A stretch of DNA of 64,000 bases from Aquibaculum arenosum. GTDB lineage: Bacteria; Pseudomonadota; Alphaproteobacteria; Kiloniellales; DSM-21159. Positions 16,209 through 27,460 of this stretch are shown here, in pieces. The notes under the pieces are model-generated. The model had not been told where the DNA came from and did no database searches. It saw nothing but the letters and a program-made list of their open reading frames with translations. Each line of letters opens with the position of its first letter. The first letter of the stretch is position 1. The position numbers were made by a program, and so were the translations under genes. The stretch covers positions 62,001-126,000 of the forward strand of contig NZ_JARHUD010000009.1 of the NCBI RefSeq assembly GCF_029222965.1. Reading direction: 5' to 3'.

Positions 16209-17252
16209 ATGCTTGATTCCGCTGGGCTTGATTCCGCTGGCACGCCGGCGGCGCCACTGATCGATCCCTTCGCACGCGCCATTACCTATCTGCGGGTATC
16301 GGTGACCGATCGCTGCGATTTTCGGTGCGCCTATTGCATGTCGGAGGACATGACCTTCCTGCCCAAGGCGGAGATCTTGAGCCTGGAAGAGCTGGATCGC
16401 CTGTGCAGCTCTTTCGTGCGCTTGGGGGTGCGCAAGTTGCGCATCACCGGCGGGGAGCCCCTGGTGCGGCGCGACATCATGTGGCTTTTCGATCGGCTGG
16501 GGCGACACCTCGACGGCGGCGGCCTGGAGGAGCTGACCTTGACCACGAACGGCAGCCAGCTCAGCCGCTATGCCGATCAGCTCTACAAGGCCGGCGTGCG
16601 CCGCATCAACGTCTCCCTGGACACGCTCGATCCGGACAAGTTCAAGACGATCACCCGCTGGGGCAAGTTTGATAAGGTTATGCAGGGGCTGGAAGCGGCC
16701 AAGCAGGCCGGGCTCCAGGTCAAGATCAACGCCGTGGCGCTCAAGGGCGTCAACGACGAGGAGATCCACGAACTGGTTGCCTGGTGCGGCCGGGAAGGCT
16801 TCGATCTCACCTTCATCGAGGTCATGCCCATGGGCGATATCGGTCCGGAATTGCGCCTCGATCAATACTGGCCGCTGACCGAGGTGCGGCGCGAACTGGC
16901 GACCCGCTGGACGCTGGATGAAAGCAGCCATCGGACCGGCGGCCCGGCGCGTTATTTCTCTTGTCGGGAAACCGGCGGCCGCATCGGCTTCATCACCCCG
17001 CTCACGCACAACTTCTGTGAAAGCTGCAACCGCGTTCGCCTGACCTGCACCGGCACGCTCTTCATGTGCCTGGGCCAGGAGGATGCGGCCGACCTGCGGG
17101 CCCCCTTGCGCGCCAGCGAAGCCGATGAGGCTGTGGAGCAGGCGATCCGCGAGGCCATCTCGCGCAAGCCCAAGGGCCATGACTTCATCATCGACCGGGA
17201 GCAGGGAACGCACGGCGTGGCGGCCCGGCACATGAGCACCACCGGCGGCTGA
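16209..17252 (+). CDS. moaA: GTP 3',8-cyclase MoaA (molybdenum cofactor synthesis)
   Basis: A 347-residue radical SAM enzyme that converts GTP to 3',8-cyclo-GTP, the first step of molybdenum cofactor biosynthesis. The N-terminal radical SAM cluster is C36, C40, C43 in CDFRCAYC. The second 4Fe-4S cluster is bound by C270, C273 and C287 in [13 protein letters not shown] and FMC. The protein ends in the essential Gly-Gly tail. [12 protein letters not shown] is the SAM-binding motif. The first ten residues include a tandem [10 protein letters not shown] repeat from a 15-base direct repeat, which is odd and probably not functional. No other moa gene is adjacent; a small membrane methyltransferase follows eight bases later. 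Confidence 0.96.
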   Translation: MLDSAGLDSAGTPAAPLIDPFARAITYLRVSVTDRCDFRCAYCMSEDMTFLPKAEILSLEELDRLCSSFVRLGVRKLRITGGEPLVRRDIMWLFDRLGRHLDGGGLEELTLTTNGSQLSRYADQLYKAGVRRINVSLDTLDPDKFKTITRWGKFDKVMQGLEAAKQAGLQVKINAVALKGVNDEEIHELVAWCGREGFDLTFIEVMPMGDIGPELRLDQYWPLTEVRRELATRWTLDESSHRTGGPARYFSCRETGGRIGFITPLTHNFCESCNRVRLTCTGTLFMCLGQEDAADLRAPLRASEADEAVEQAIREAISRKPKGHDFIIDREQGTHGVAARHMSTTGG

Positions 17253-17260
17253 TCGGCGCC

Positions 17261-17770
17261 ATGGCGCGTCGGCAGCGCCAACAGCGGCAGCAGACCGCCG
17301 TCGACCGTGGCACAGCGGGCGTGATCGCGCCGCCGCCGCTGCTTTTCGCCGCGGCGCTGGCACTCTCCGCTTTGCTGCATTGGGCACTGCCCCTGGGGCT
17401 CGGCGGTGGCCTGACTGCTTGGTTGCGCTTGCCGCTCGGGTTCGGATTGATCCTGGCGGCAGCCTTTGGCGCGCTCTCGGCCCTGCGCGCCTTCCGGCGC
17501 CTCCAAACGCCGGCCGAGCCCTGGAAGCCGACGCGGCGCCTGGCCACCGGCGGGGTCTACCGCTTCACGCGCAATCCCATGTATCTCGGCCTGTTGCTGC
17601 TGCAGGCCTCCAGCGGTCTGCTGGCGGACAGCCTCTGGCCGCTGCTCATTCTGCCGTTGCTGGCTCTGGCGCTGCACCGGGGCGTGGTGCTGCGCGAGGA
17701 GCGCTACCTCACACGGCGTTTCGGCCAGGAGTATGAGGATTACCGGCGTCGGGTGCGGCGCTGGCTTTAG
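17261..17770 (+). CDS. Isoprenylcysteine carboxyl methyltransferase-like membrane protein
   Basis: A 169-residue membrane protein with about four hydrophobic helices. The C-terminal half has the ICMT/PEMT family pattern: TGGVYRFTRNPMYLGLLLL, then VVLREERYLTRRFGQEYEDY with a closing basic RRRVRRWL. In characterised relatives this region binds S-adenosylmethionine and the acceptor lipid or prenylcysteine. In bacteria the substrate is rarely known and could be a phospholipid, isoprenoid or other hydrophobic thiol or amine. It follows moaA by eight bases and ends before a strong hairpin shared with acnA. The family call is reliable; the substrate is not known. Confidence 0.85.
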   Translation: MARRQRQQRQQTAVDRGTAGVIAPPPLLFAAALALSALLHWALPLGLGGGLTAWLRLPLGFGLILAAAFGALSALRAFRRLQTPAEPWKPTRRLATGGVYRFTRNPMYLGLLLLQASSGLLADSLWPLLILPLLALALHRGVVLREERYLTRRFGQEYEDYRRRVRRWL

Positions 17771-17805
17771 GACTGCCAGCTACCGGCCCTTGAACCCCGA
17801 ATCAG

Positions 17806-17836
17806 AACGGCCCGGCTGAGAGACAGCCGGGCCGTT
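17806..17836. terminator. Bidirectional intrinsic terminator-like hairpin
   Basis: A 13-bp stem (AACGGCCCGGCTG on the left) closes around AGAGA between the convergent methyltransferase and acnA genes. The terminal TT on the plus strand and AA on the left arm let it act on either strand, though the T-run is very short. Confidence 0.75.
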
Positions 17837-17863
17837 GCCGATTCTGTGCTTCTTGCGAAGGCG

Positions 17864-20548
<2,685 letters not shown>

Positions 20549-20563
20549 CGGATCTCTCCTATG

Positions 20564-20581
20564 CCGTGCCGGTCGGCACGG
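20564..20581 (-). promoter_or_regulatory. Hairpin directly before the acnA ribosome binding site
   Basis: A perfect 7-bp stem, CCGTGCC/GGCACGG, around a 4-base loop ends three bases before the AGGAG of acnA (20556-20560). It could affect translation or mRNA stability. It is not an obvious iron-responsive element, because loop and bulge do not match. Confidence 0.45.
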
Positions 20582-20718
20582 GGAGCCGCGCCGGGACCGG
20601 CGGTTCTGGGTCGCTTCCACCGATAAAGCTCACCTGAACAGCGAAGCGATGTCGGGCTAGCGCCCCGCGACCGGTAGCGACCATGTCGGCGGGAAACCGC
20701 TGTCTTGAAGTGTGCGGA

Positions 20719-20747
20719 TATATACGCTCTCCGGCTCGCGCAGCCAA
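20719..20747 (-). promoter_or_regulatory. Candidate sigma-70 promoter of acnA
   Basis: On the minus strand a -35-like TTGGCT (20747-20742) and a -10-like TATATA (20724-20719) are separated by exactly 17 bases. This would give a leader of about 160 bases containing the hairpin at 20564-20581. It is based on consensus matching only. Confidence 0.4.
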
Positions 20748-21049
20748 GGCCCGCCGATCAGAGACGATCAGCACGCGCGCAATGCGCTGCGTAGCCTTTA
20801 TGTGAAAACTCCCTATTGCGCTGAGAAATGAGGGCGCTAGCATGGACTTGGCTCATGGAGCCGCGTGCTCGCTGCAAGCGCTACAATAGAAACAGGCGCC
20901 GGCGCAGTGCGTTGACAGGGAGAACAAGAGGCTTTCGGGGAGTCCCCAGCGATGGTCGCTGACAATCGTGCAGCCACGCCCTTTGAGCGCTGCGTCGCGC
21001 TGCGCTTATGCCGCGCGGATCGCGCCGCTCCATCGCGGGAGAGAGTGCG

Positions 21050-23029
21050 ATGAGCACAACGAACCTGCCGCCGGAGTCGCTCGATACCTTTCCAAAGCTG
21101 CTTGCCCATCACGTCGAGGTCCGTGGCGACCGTCCGGCGATGCGCGAGAAGGATTACGGTATCTGGCAGACCTCGACCTGGAAGGAGGTTGCCGCCGAAG
21201 TTCGGGATTTTGCCTGTGGCCTGGCGGCGCTGGGACTGCAGCGTGGCGAGCGGGTGGCCATCGTGGGTGATAACCGCCCACGTCTCTATTGGGCCATGAC
21301 GGCCGCGCAAGCCCTGGGCTGCGTTCCGGTACCGCTCTATCAGGACTCAGTGGCCGAGGAGATGGCCTTTGTCCTCGACCATGCCGAAGCGCGATTCGCA
21401 GTGGTCGAGGATCAGGAGCAGGTGGACAAGCTCCTGGATCTGAAGGAGCGTTGCCGCACGCTGGAGACGATCATCTATGATGATCCCCGCGGACTGCGCA
21501 ATTACGATCAGCCCTTCCTGCATGATTACGAGGCGGTACAGAAGGAAGGGCAAACCTTTCTCAAGTCGCATCCCGATTTCTACGAGCAGGCCGTGGCCGC
21601 TGGTAGGGGAAGCGACATCTCCGTCATCCTCTACACCTCCGGCACCACCGGTCGCTCAAAGGGGGTGGTGCTGACTGCCGCAGGCTGCATCAATGCGGCG
21701 CGTGACACCGTGGCCTTCGACCACTTGAACGACCGGGACCAGGTGCTGGCCTATCTGCCGCCTGCCTGGGTGGGCGACCACTATCTCAACTATGCACAAG
21801 GCCTGGTGGCCGGATTCTGCATGGCCTGTCCTGAGAGCGCCGACACGGTGGAGCAGGACTTGCGCGAGATCGGGCCGACCTTCTATTTCGCCCCGCCGCG
21901 GGTCTTCGAGAACCTGCTGACCCGGGTCATGATCCGTATGGAAGATGCTGGGCGCATGAAACGTGCCCTGTTCCACCACTTCATCGCCCTGGCCAAGCGT
22001 CACGGCGAGAAGATCCTCAACGGAGAGAAGGTGCCTTTGCCTGCCCGGCTGCACTATGCGCTGGGCGAGCTGCTGATCTATGGGCCTCTGAAGAACGTGC
22101 TCGGTTTCTCGAACATCCGGGTGGCCTATACGGCGGGCGAGGCCATCGGACCCGATCTCTTTTCCTTCTACCGCTCTATCGGGCTGAACCTGAAACAACT
22201 CTACGGTCAGACGGAAGCCTTCCTCTACGTCACAGCCCAGCCCGACGGCGCCATCTTCGCTGATACCGTGGGACCGGCGATTCCCAATGTGGATATCCGC
22301 ATCGAGGAGGGCGGCGAGGTCCTCTTCAAGTCACCGGGTCAGTTCCAGGGCTATTACAAGGACGATGAGAACACCGCTGAGGCGCTGACGCCGGACGGCT
22401 ATGTGCGTACCGGCGATGCCGGCTTCTTCGACGAGGCCACCGGTCATCTCAAGATCATCGACCGCGCGAAGGACGTGGGGCGGATGCAGGATGGCAGCCT
22501 CTTCGCGCCCAAGTACGTCGAGAACAAGCTGAAGTTTTTTCCCTTCATCAAGGAGGCCGTGGTCTTCGGTCACGAACGGCCCTTCGCCACGGCCTTCATC
22601 AACATCGACATGGAGGCGGTCGGCAACTGGGCGGAGCGCAACTCCATCCAGTACGGCAGCTATCAGGAACTGGCGGCCTTGCCCCAGATCTACGCGGTCA
22701 TTGGGGAGAATGTGGAGCAGGTGAATCGGGATCTGGCGCAGGACAGCAAGCTCGCCGGCTCCCAGGTGCGGCGCTTCCTGGTGCTGCACAAGGAACTGGA
22801 TGCCGATGACGGCGAACTGACCCGCACACGCAAGGTGCGCCGGCGCATCGTCAATGAGCGCTATGCCGAACTGATTGCGGCACTCTACGACGGCCGTACT
22901 GAAGTGCACGCCTCCGTCGAGGTGACGTTCGAGGATGGTCGCAAGGGCCGTCTCGACGGTGACCTGACGATCGCCGATGTGGAAACCTTCCCGCCCGTCC
23001 AACCCGCAATCCGACAGGCTGCGGAATGA
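21050..23029 (+). CDS. Long-chain-type acyl-CoA synthetase (AMP-binding)
   Basis: A 659-residue adenylate-forming enzyme of the FadD15/ACSBG-like group. The AMP-binding motif is YTSGTTGRSKG; LYGQTEAFLYV and the hinge region YVRTGDAGFFDEATGHLKIID follow. The usual final lysine region is replaced by a longer C-terminal domain typical of this group. It activates a fatty or aryl acid to a CoA thioester. The ATG at 21050 follows GGGAGAGAG. Its stop overlaps the start of the ABC ATPase (ATGA at 23026), making it the first gene of an operon that contains a whole ABC importer and a second ligase. This suggests import linked to CoA activation of an organic acid. Confidence 0.88.
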   Translation: MSTTNLPPESLDTFPKLLAHHVEVRGDRPAMREKDYGIWQTSTWKEVAAEVRDFACGLAALGLQRGERVAIVGDNRPRLYWAMTAAQALGCVPVPLYQDSVAEEMAFVLDHAEARFAVVEDQEQVDKLLDLKERCRTLETIIYDDPRGLRNYDQPFLHDYEAVQKEGQTFLKSHPDFYEQAVAAGRGSDISVILYTSGTTGRSKGVVLTAAGCINAARDTVAFDHLNDRDQVLAYLPPAWVGDHYLNYAQGLVAGFCMACPESADTVEQDLREIGPTFYFAPPRVFENLLTRVMIRMEDAGRMKRALFHHFIALAKRHGEKILNGEKVPLPARLHYALGELLIYGPLKNVLGFSNIRVAYTAGEAIGPDLFSFYRSIGLNLKQLYGQTEAFLYVTAQPDGAIFADTVGPAIPNVDIRIEEGGEVLFKSPGQFQGYYKDDENTAEALTPDGYVRTGDAGFFDEATGHLKIIDRAKDVGRMQDGSLFAPKYVENKLKFFPFIKEAVVFGHERPFATAFINIDMEAVGNWAERNSIQYGSYQELAALPQIYAVIGENVEQVNRDLAQDSKLAGSQVRRFLVLHKELDADDGELTRTRKVRRRIVNERYAELIAALYDGRTEVHASVEVTFEDGRKGRLDGDLTIADVETFPPVQPAIRQAAE

Positions 23030-23877
23030 GCGCTGTTGCGACCGCTGCGGCCCCCAACCAGAACCAACAAGAGGATGGTGGCGTGACGCAAAACACCGCG
23101 CGCGTGTTCGATGAGGTTTTGCTGGAGGTGAAGGACATCTCTCTCGCCTTCGGTGGGGTGAAGGCGCTGACAAACATCTCTTTCGACATCCGCAAGGGCG
23201 AGATCCGGGCCATCATCGGCCCGAACGGGGCCGGCAAGACCTCGATGCTCAACGTTATCAATGGCTTCTACCATCCCCAGGACGGGACCATCACCTACAA
23301 GGGGCAGGTGCGCCGCAAGATGCGCCCCCACAATGCCGCCAAGCAGGGCATCGCCCGCACCTTCCAGAACGTGGCGCTGTTCAAGGGCATGTCGACCCTG
23401 GACAACATTATGACCGGGCGGCTGCTGAAGATGCGCACCAACATGCTGTTGCAGGCCATCTATTGGGGCCCCAATCAGCGCGAGGAAATCCGCCACCGCG
23501 AGTACTGCGAGCAAATCATCGATTTTCTCGAGATCCAAGCCATCCGCAAAACTCCGGTGGGGCGCCTGCCTTATGGCTTGCAGAAGCGGGTGGAACTGGC
23601 TCGCGCTCTGGCCATGGAGCCGGAACTGCTGCTGCTCGACGAGCCGATGGCCGGCATGAACGTCGAGGAGAAGGAGGACATGTGCCGCTTCGTGCTGGAC
23701 GTGAATGAGGAGTTTGGCACCACCATCGCGTTGATCGAGCATGACATGGGCGTGGTCATGGATATCTCGGACCGGGTGGTGGTGCTCGACTATGGGCGGA
23801 AACTGGCCGACGGGCCGCCGGATGAAGTGCGCCGCGACGAGGAGGTGATCCGCGCCTACCTTGGCGTTGGCCACTGA
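23026..23877 (+). CDS. livG: ABC transporter ATP-binding protein, LivG type
   Basis: A 283-residue ABC ATPase of the branched-chain amino acid (HAAT) transporter family. Walker A is GPNGAGKT (65-72), the Q-loop lies in RTFQNVALF, the signature motif is the LivG-type variant LPYGLQKRVELARAL, Walker B is LLLLDEPMAGM, and the switch is IEHDMGVVM. The first about 30 residues are an extra Ala/Gln-rich tail. It pairs with the second ATPase at 27461. In this operon, next to CoA ligases, the transported solute is more likely an aromatic or aliphatic carboxylate than an amino acid. The symbol denotes family position, not proven substrate. Confidence 0.92.
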   Translation: MSAVATAAAPNQNQQEDGGVTQNTARVFDEVLLEVKDISLAFGGVKALTNISFDIRKGEIRAIIGPNGAGKTSMLNVINGFYHPQDGTITYKGQVRRKMRPHNAAKQGIARTFQNVALFKGMSTLDNIMTGRLLKMRTNMLLQAIYWGPNQREEIRHREYCEQIIDFLEIQAIRKTPVGRLPYGLQKRVELARALAMEPELLLLDEPMAGMNVEEKEDMCRFVLDVNEEFGTTIALIEHDMGVVMDISDRVVVLDYGRKLADGPPDEVRRDEEVIRAYLGVGH

Positions 23878-23893
23878 GGGAGGGACAAGCACC

Positions 23894-24901
23894 GTGCCTA
23901 TGAGGATCCTGCCCTGGCTGATCATCCCGCCCGCGGCAATCATTGGTCTTGGGCTGCTGCTGCAGGGCATCAGCGCCATCGACTCCCAGCTTTACTTTAC
24001 CTGGGGTTACTTCCTCGAGGTGCTGATTGCGGGGACGCTGCAAGGCGTCATGTACTCGCTGGTGGCACTCGGCTTTGTGCTGATCTTCAAGGCCTCGAGC
24101 ATTTTCAACTTTGCCCAGGGCTCCATGGTGCTCTTTGCCGCGCTCACTATGGTGGGATTGATGGGCTGGGGGCTGCACTGGACCCTGGCCTTTCTCGCAA
24201 CAGCCGGTGTCATGGTGCTGCTTGCCATGGCGATTGAGCGGGCCGTGCTGCGCCCGCTGGTCAACCAGCCGCACATCATCCTTTTCATGGCGACCATCGG
24301 GATCTTCTATTTCCTGGACGGCTTCGGCCAGACGCTCTGGGGCTCGGACGTCAAGCAGCTCGATATTGGCATTCCGCGCACGCCGATCTTCATCTTTGAG
24401 GAGACTTTCGAAGGCGGCATTCTGGTCAACCAGTTCGACGTGATCGCGGCCTTGGTTGGCGGCGCCCTCGTCGCAATCTTGGCGATCTTCTTCCAGAAAA
24501 CGCGCATCGGCCGGGCCCTGCGGGCGGTTGCCGACGATCACCAGGCGGCGCTGTCCGTAGGCATTCCGCTCAAGACCATCTGGGCCATCGTCTGGTCGGT
24601 TGCAGGTATCGTGGCGCTGGTCACCGGCGTGATGTGGGGCAGCAAGATGGGTGTGCAGTTCACCTTGGCCCTGATCGCACTGAAGGCCCTACCGGTGCTG
24701 ATTCTGGGTGGGTTGACCTCCATTCCCGGCGCCATCGTCGGCGGCCTGATCATCGGAGCGGGGGAGCAGATCGCCGAGGTCTTCCTGTCGACCTATATCG
24801 GCAGCGCGATCCAGGACTGGTTCGCCTACGTGCTCGCCATGCTGTTCCTGCTGATCAGGCCCCAGGGTTTGTTCGGCGAGAAGATCATCGAAAGGGTCTG
24901 A
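23894..24901 (+). CDS. livH: ABC transporter permease, LivH type
   Basis: A 335-residue inner-membrane permease with about eight hydrophobic helices. Family signatures are QGVMYSLVALGFVLIFKAS near the N-terminus, with FNFAQGSMV, and RAVADDHQAALSVGI in the cytoplasmic loop that contacts the ATPase; the C-terminal LLIRPQGLFGEKIIERV is also typical. The GTG at 23894 is chosen because it lies nine bases after GGAGGG, overlapping no other gene; a TTG at 23861 inside livG and an ATG at 23900 are less well placed. It forms a heterodimer with the following LivM-type permease. Confidence 0.92.
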   Translation: MPMRILPWLIIPPAAIIGLGLLLQGISAIDSQLYFTWGYFLEVLIAGTLQGVMYSLVALGFVLIFKASSIFNFAQGSMVLFAALTMVGLMGWGLHWTLAFLATAGVMVLLAMAIERAVLRPLVNQPHIILFMATIGIFYFLDGFGQTLWGSDVKQLDIGIPRTPIFIFEETFEGGILVNQFDVIAALVGGALVAILAIFFQKTRIGRALRAVADDHQAALSVGIPLKTIWAIVWSVAGIVALVTGVMWGSKMGVQFTLALIALKALPVLILGGLTSIPGAIVGGLIIGAGEQIAEVFLSTYIGSAIQDWFAYVLAMLFLLIRPQGLFGEKIIERV

Positions 24902-24905
24902 GGGA

Positions 24906-25985
24906 ATGTTCTACCGCGAAGCCGGCCAGTACAAATCGGACTATGCCTCGGATCAGGCGATATTCCCCATCCGGCAGGACCGGATTGGCGTCCTGCTCAT
25001 CTTTCTCTTCGCTCTGCTGGTGATCCCCTTCATCGCCACGAACTACCTGCTGAACTCGATCCTGGTGCCCTTCCTGGTGTTCTCAATCGCGGCGATCGGG
25101 CTCAACATCCTCACTGGCTATTGCGGGCAGGTCAGCCTGGGCACCGGTGGGTTCATGGCCTGCGGCGCCTTCTTCACCTTCAAGCTGACCACCTGGATGC
25201 CTGAGGTGAACATCCTGCTGATCTTCCTCATGGCCGGGTTCGGCACGGCGCTGGTGGGCATTGCTTTCGGCATTCCCTCGCTGCGGATCAAGGGTTTCTA
25301 TCTCGCCATCGCAACCCTGGCGGCGCAGTTCTTCCTGATCTGGATGTTCACCCAGAATCCCTGGTGGACGAACTACAACCCGGCCGGCGTCATCACCGCG
25401 CCGCCGCGCGCGCTCTTCGGCAATTTCTACATCACCGGCATCGAGGCCACGCCGGTGAACAAATATCTCTTCCTCTTGTGCTTTACGGCCGCGCTGGCCC
25501 TGGTGGCGAAGAACCTGGTGCGCAGTGCCCTGGGGCGGGCCTGGATGGCCATCCGCGACATGGACATCGCGGCGGAGATCATCGGGATCCGCCCGATGGC
25601 GGCGAAGCTTTCCGCCTTTGCCGTATCCTCCTTTTTCATCGGCATTTCCGGGGCAGCTTGGGCCTTCATGTACACCGCGTCGGTCGAGGCTCTGGCCTTT
25701 GAGGTCACGCGCTCCTTCCAGGTGCTTTTCATGATCATCATCGGCGGCCTGGGCTCCATCCTGGGTTCCTTCCTGGGGGCGGCCTTCATCGTCCTCCTGC
25801 CGATTGCGCTCAGCAACCTGCCGGCCATGGTTGGGCTGCGCCTGCCAGTGGATCTGATCGCGCACCTGGAGTTCATGATTTTTGGCGCCCTGATCGTGTT
25901 CTTCCTGATCGTCGAACCCAACGGGCTCGCGAGACTCTGGCAGATCGGCAAGGAGAAGCTGCGCCGCTGGCCCTTCCCCTACTAG
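24906..25985 (+). CDS. livM: ABC transporter permease, LivM type
   Basis: A 359-residue permease with about ten membrane segments. It carries the LivM-type motif GLNILTGYCGQVSLGTGGFM, a FGIPSLRIKGFYLAIATLAA segment and the ATPase-contact loop RSALGRAWMAIRDMDIAAEI followed by GIRPMAAKLSAFAVSS. Together with the LivH-type permease it forms the translocation path. It starts four bases after the livH stop. The C-terminal VEPNGLARLWQIGKEKLR is the common ending of this family. An 81-base gap with small hairpins separates it from the substrate-binding protein gene. Confidence 0.92.
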   Translation: MFYREAGQYKSDYASDQAIFPIRQDRIGVLLIFLFALLVIPFIATNYLLNSILVPFLVFSIAAIGLNILTGYCGQVSLGTGGFMACGAFFTFKLTTWMPEVNILLIFLMAGFGTALVGIAFGIPSLRIKGFYLAIATLAAQFFLIWMFTQNPWWTNYNPAGVITAPPRALFGNFYITGIEATPVNKYLFLLCFTAALALVAKNLVRSALGRAWMAIRDMDIAAEIIGIRPMAAKLSAFAVSSFFIGISGAAWAFMYTASVEALAFEVTRSFQVLFMIIIGGLGSILGSFLGAAFIVLLPIALSNLPAMVGLRLPVDLIAHLEFMIFGALIVFFLIVEPNGLARLWQIGKEKLRRWPFPY

Positions 25986-25999
25986 CCGTCGTCAGCAAC

Positions 26000-26016
26000 C
26001 CTGCCGCAGAGGCAGG
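26000..26016 (+). other. Small hairpin between permease and binding-protein genes
   Basis: CCTGCC at 26000-26005 pairs with GGCAGG at 26011-26016 around five bases, with a second possible stem CCGGG/CCCGG further on. It may stabilise the binding-protein part of the transcript. Weak evidence. Confidence 0.3.
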
Positions 26017-26066
26017 TTCAACCAGCCGGGGACAAAATCCCGGCAACCGAGGGAGGTTAGAGTAGC

Positions 26067-27401
26067 ATGACCCTGAAACGACTTCTGATCGGGTCGGCCG
26101 CAGCTGCCCTGCTGGCAGTGCCAGTCACAGCGACGTCGGTCCAGGCCCAGGACGAGGATAATGCCCAGTATTTCCCGGGCTTGCAGTATCGCTCCGGTCC
26201 CTACGCACCCAGTGGCATTCCCTTCGCCAACGGCTATGCCGACTATCTGGAAATGCTCAACCAGCGCGACGGCGGCATTAACGGCGTGTCGATCTATTAC
26301 GAGGAATGCGATACGGCCTACAACAATGACCGCGGCGTCGAGTGCTATGAGCGCCTGAAGGACGCGGGCCCCTCCGAACCGGCCGCCTGGAGCCCGCTGT
26401 CAACCGGTATCACCTATGCGCTGATCCCGCGCGCGACTCAGGATCGCGTGCCCTTGCTATCCATGGGCTACGGCCGAGCGGACGCATCCGACGGTCGGGT
26501 TTTCCCCTGGATCTTCACCGCGCCCGCCACCTATTGGGCCGGGGCAGACGCCTTGATCCAGTACATCCAGGAAGAAGAAGGCGGCGACCTGCAGGGCAAG
26601 AAGATCGCGCTCGTCTACCACGACAGCGCCTATGGTCGCGAGCCGATCGCCACGCTGGAGCGTCTGGCTGAGGAGGAGGGCTACGAGCTTTCACTTTACC
26701 CGGTTGCGCCTCCAGGCCTGGAACAGAAGGCAACCTGGCTGCAGATCGCCCGGCAGTTGCGGCCGGACTGGACTCTGATGTGGGGCTGGGGCGTGATGAA
26801 CTCCACCGCGGTGCAGGAAGCAGCCGCCATTGGTTATCCCATGGATCGCTTCATCGGCATCTGGTGGTCGGGCACGGAGCCGGATGTGCGGCCGGCCGGC
26901 AACGCGGGTACCGGTTACAAGGCGCTCAATTTCCACGCGACTGGAACGGATTTCCCCGCCATCAATGACATCCTCACTCTCCTCTACGACGAGGACGAGG
27001 GCTACGGCGAACGCGAAGGCGTCGGTGAGGTGAACTACAATCGCGGTGTCTTGAACGCGGCGCTGACCACCGAAGCCGTACGCACGGCCCAAGCCGAGTT
27101 CGGCGAGCGGCCCTTGACCGGCGAGGAGGTTCGCTGGGGCTTCGAAAATCTGCACATCACCGATGAGCGCTGGGAAGAGATGGGCCTGGCCGGCTTCGCT
27201 CGCGAAATCCAGCTGTCGTGCGAGGACCATGAAGGCGGTGGTTCCGCCTATGTGCAGCAGTGGAACGGCGAGGCCTGGGAGCCGGCGTCCGACTGGATCC
27301 AACCGCGCAACGACGAGCTGCGCCCGGCCTATGAGTCTTCCGCCGCTCAGTATGCCGAGGAGCAGGGTATCGAACTGCGGGACTGCTCTGAAGAAATGTA
27401 A
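26067..27401 (+). CDS. ABC transporter substrate-binding protein (HAAT family)
   Basis: A 444-residue periplasmic protein. A Sec signal peptide covers residues 1-28 with cleavage after VQA. The mature part has the two-lobed type I fold: YRSGPYAPSGIPFANGYADYL opens the first lobe, LLSMGYGRADASDGRVFPWIF and KIALVYHDSAYGREPIATLE are conserved strands, and QLSCEDHEGGG lies near the end. This subgroup of Peripla_BP_6 proteins occurs with acyl-CoA ligase genes and is thought to bind aromatic or other organic acids, but no ligand is proven. Four cysteines remain in the mature protein and could form two disulfides. A GC-rich hairpin with UUCG loop lies just after the stop. Confidence 0.88.
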   Translation: MTLKRLLIGSAAAALLAVPVTATSVQAQDEDNAQYFPGLQYRSGPYAPSGIPFANGYADYLEMLNQRDGGINGVSIYYEECDTAYNNDRGVECYERLKDAGPSEPAAWSPLSTGITYALIPRATQDRVPLLSMGYGRADASDGRVFPWIFTAPATYWAGADALIQYIQEEEGGDLQGKKIALVYHDSAYGREPIATLERLAEEEGYELSLYPVAPPGLEQKATWLQIARQLRPDWTLMWGWGVMNSTAVQEAAAIGYPMDRFIGIWWSGTEPDVRPAGNAGTGYKALNFHATGTDFPAINDILTLLYDEDEGYGEREGVGEVNYNRGVLNAALTTEAVRTAQAEFGERPLTGEEVRWGFENLHITDERWEEMGLAGFAREIQLSCEDHEGGGSAYVQQWNGEAWEPASDWIQPRNDELRPAYESSAAQYAEEQGIELRDCSEEM

Positions 27402-27411
27402 GGTGTGTGTA

Positions 27412-27439
27412 CCGGGCGGCTTCGGCCGCCCGGATTTTT
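27412..27439 (+). terminator. UUCG-loop terminator/attenuator inside the ABC operon
   Basis: A perfect 9-bp GC stem, CCGGGCGGC/GCCGCCCGG, with a TTCG tetraloop (27421-27424) is followed by A and five T. It looks like an intrinsic terminator, placed between the binding-protein gene and livF, so it probably attenuates transcription and keeps the binding protein in excess. Confidence 0.85.
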
Positions 27440-27460
27440 CCTGACGGGAGGAACCAGCCC

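Larger units (their letters stand above)
20549..21049. other. 501-base divergent intergenic region, acnA / acyl-CoA synthetase
   Basis: No convincing protein or RNA gene is seen. It holds a candidate acnA promoter and leader hairpin. On the plus strand there is a TTGACA at 20912-20917 and a TACAAT at 20882-20887, but neither has a partner at the right spacing, so the promoter of the downstream operon was not identified. Confidence 0.5.

Noticed and set aside
20882-20917. TACAAT and TTGACA as one promoter for the acyl-CoA synthetase
   Set aside because: They are in the wrong order, and neither has a partner element 16-18 bases away.
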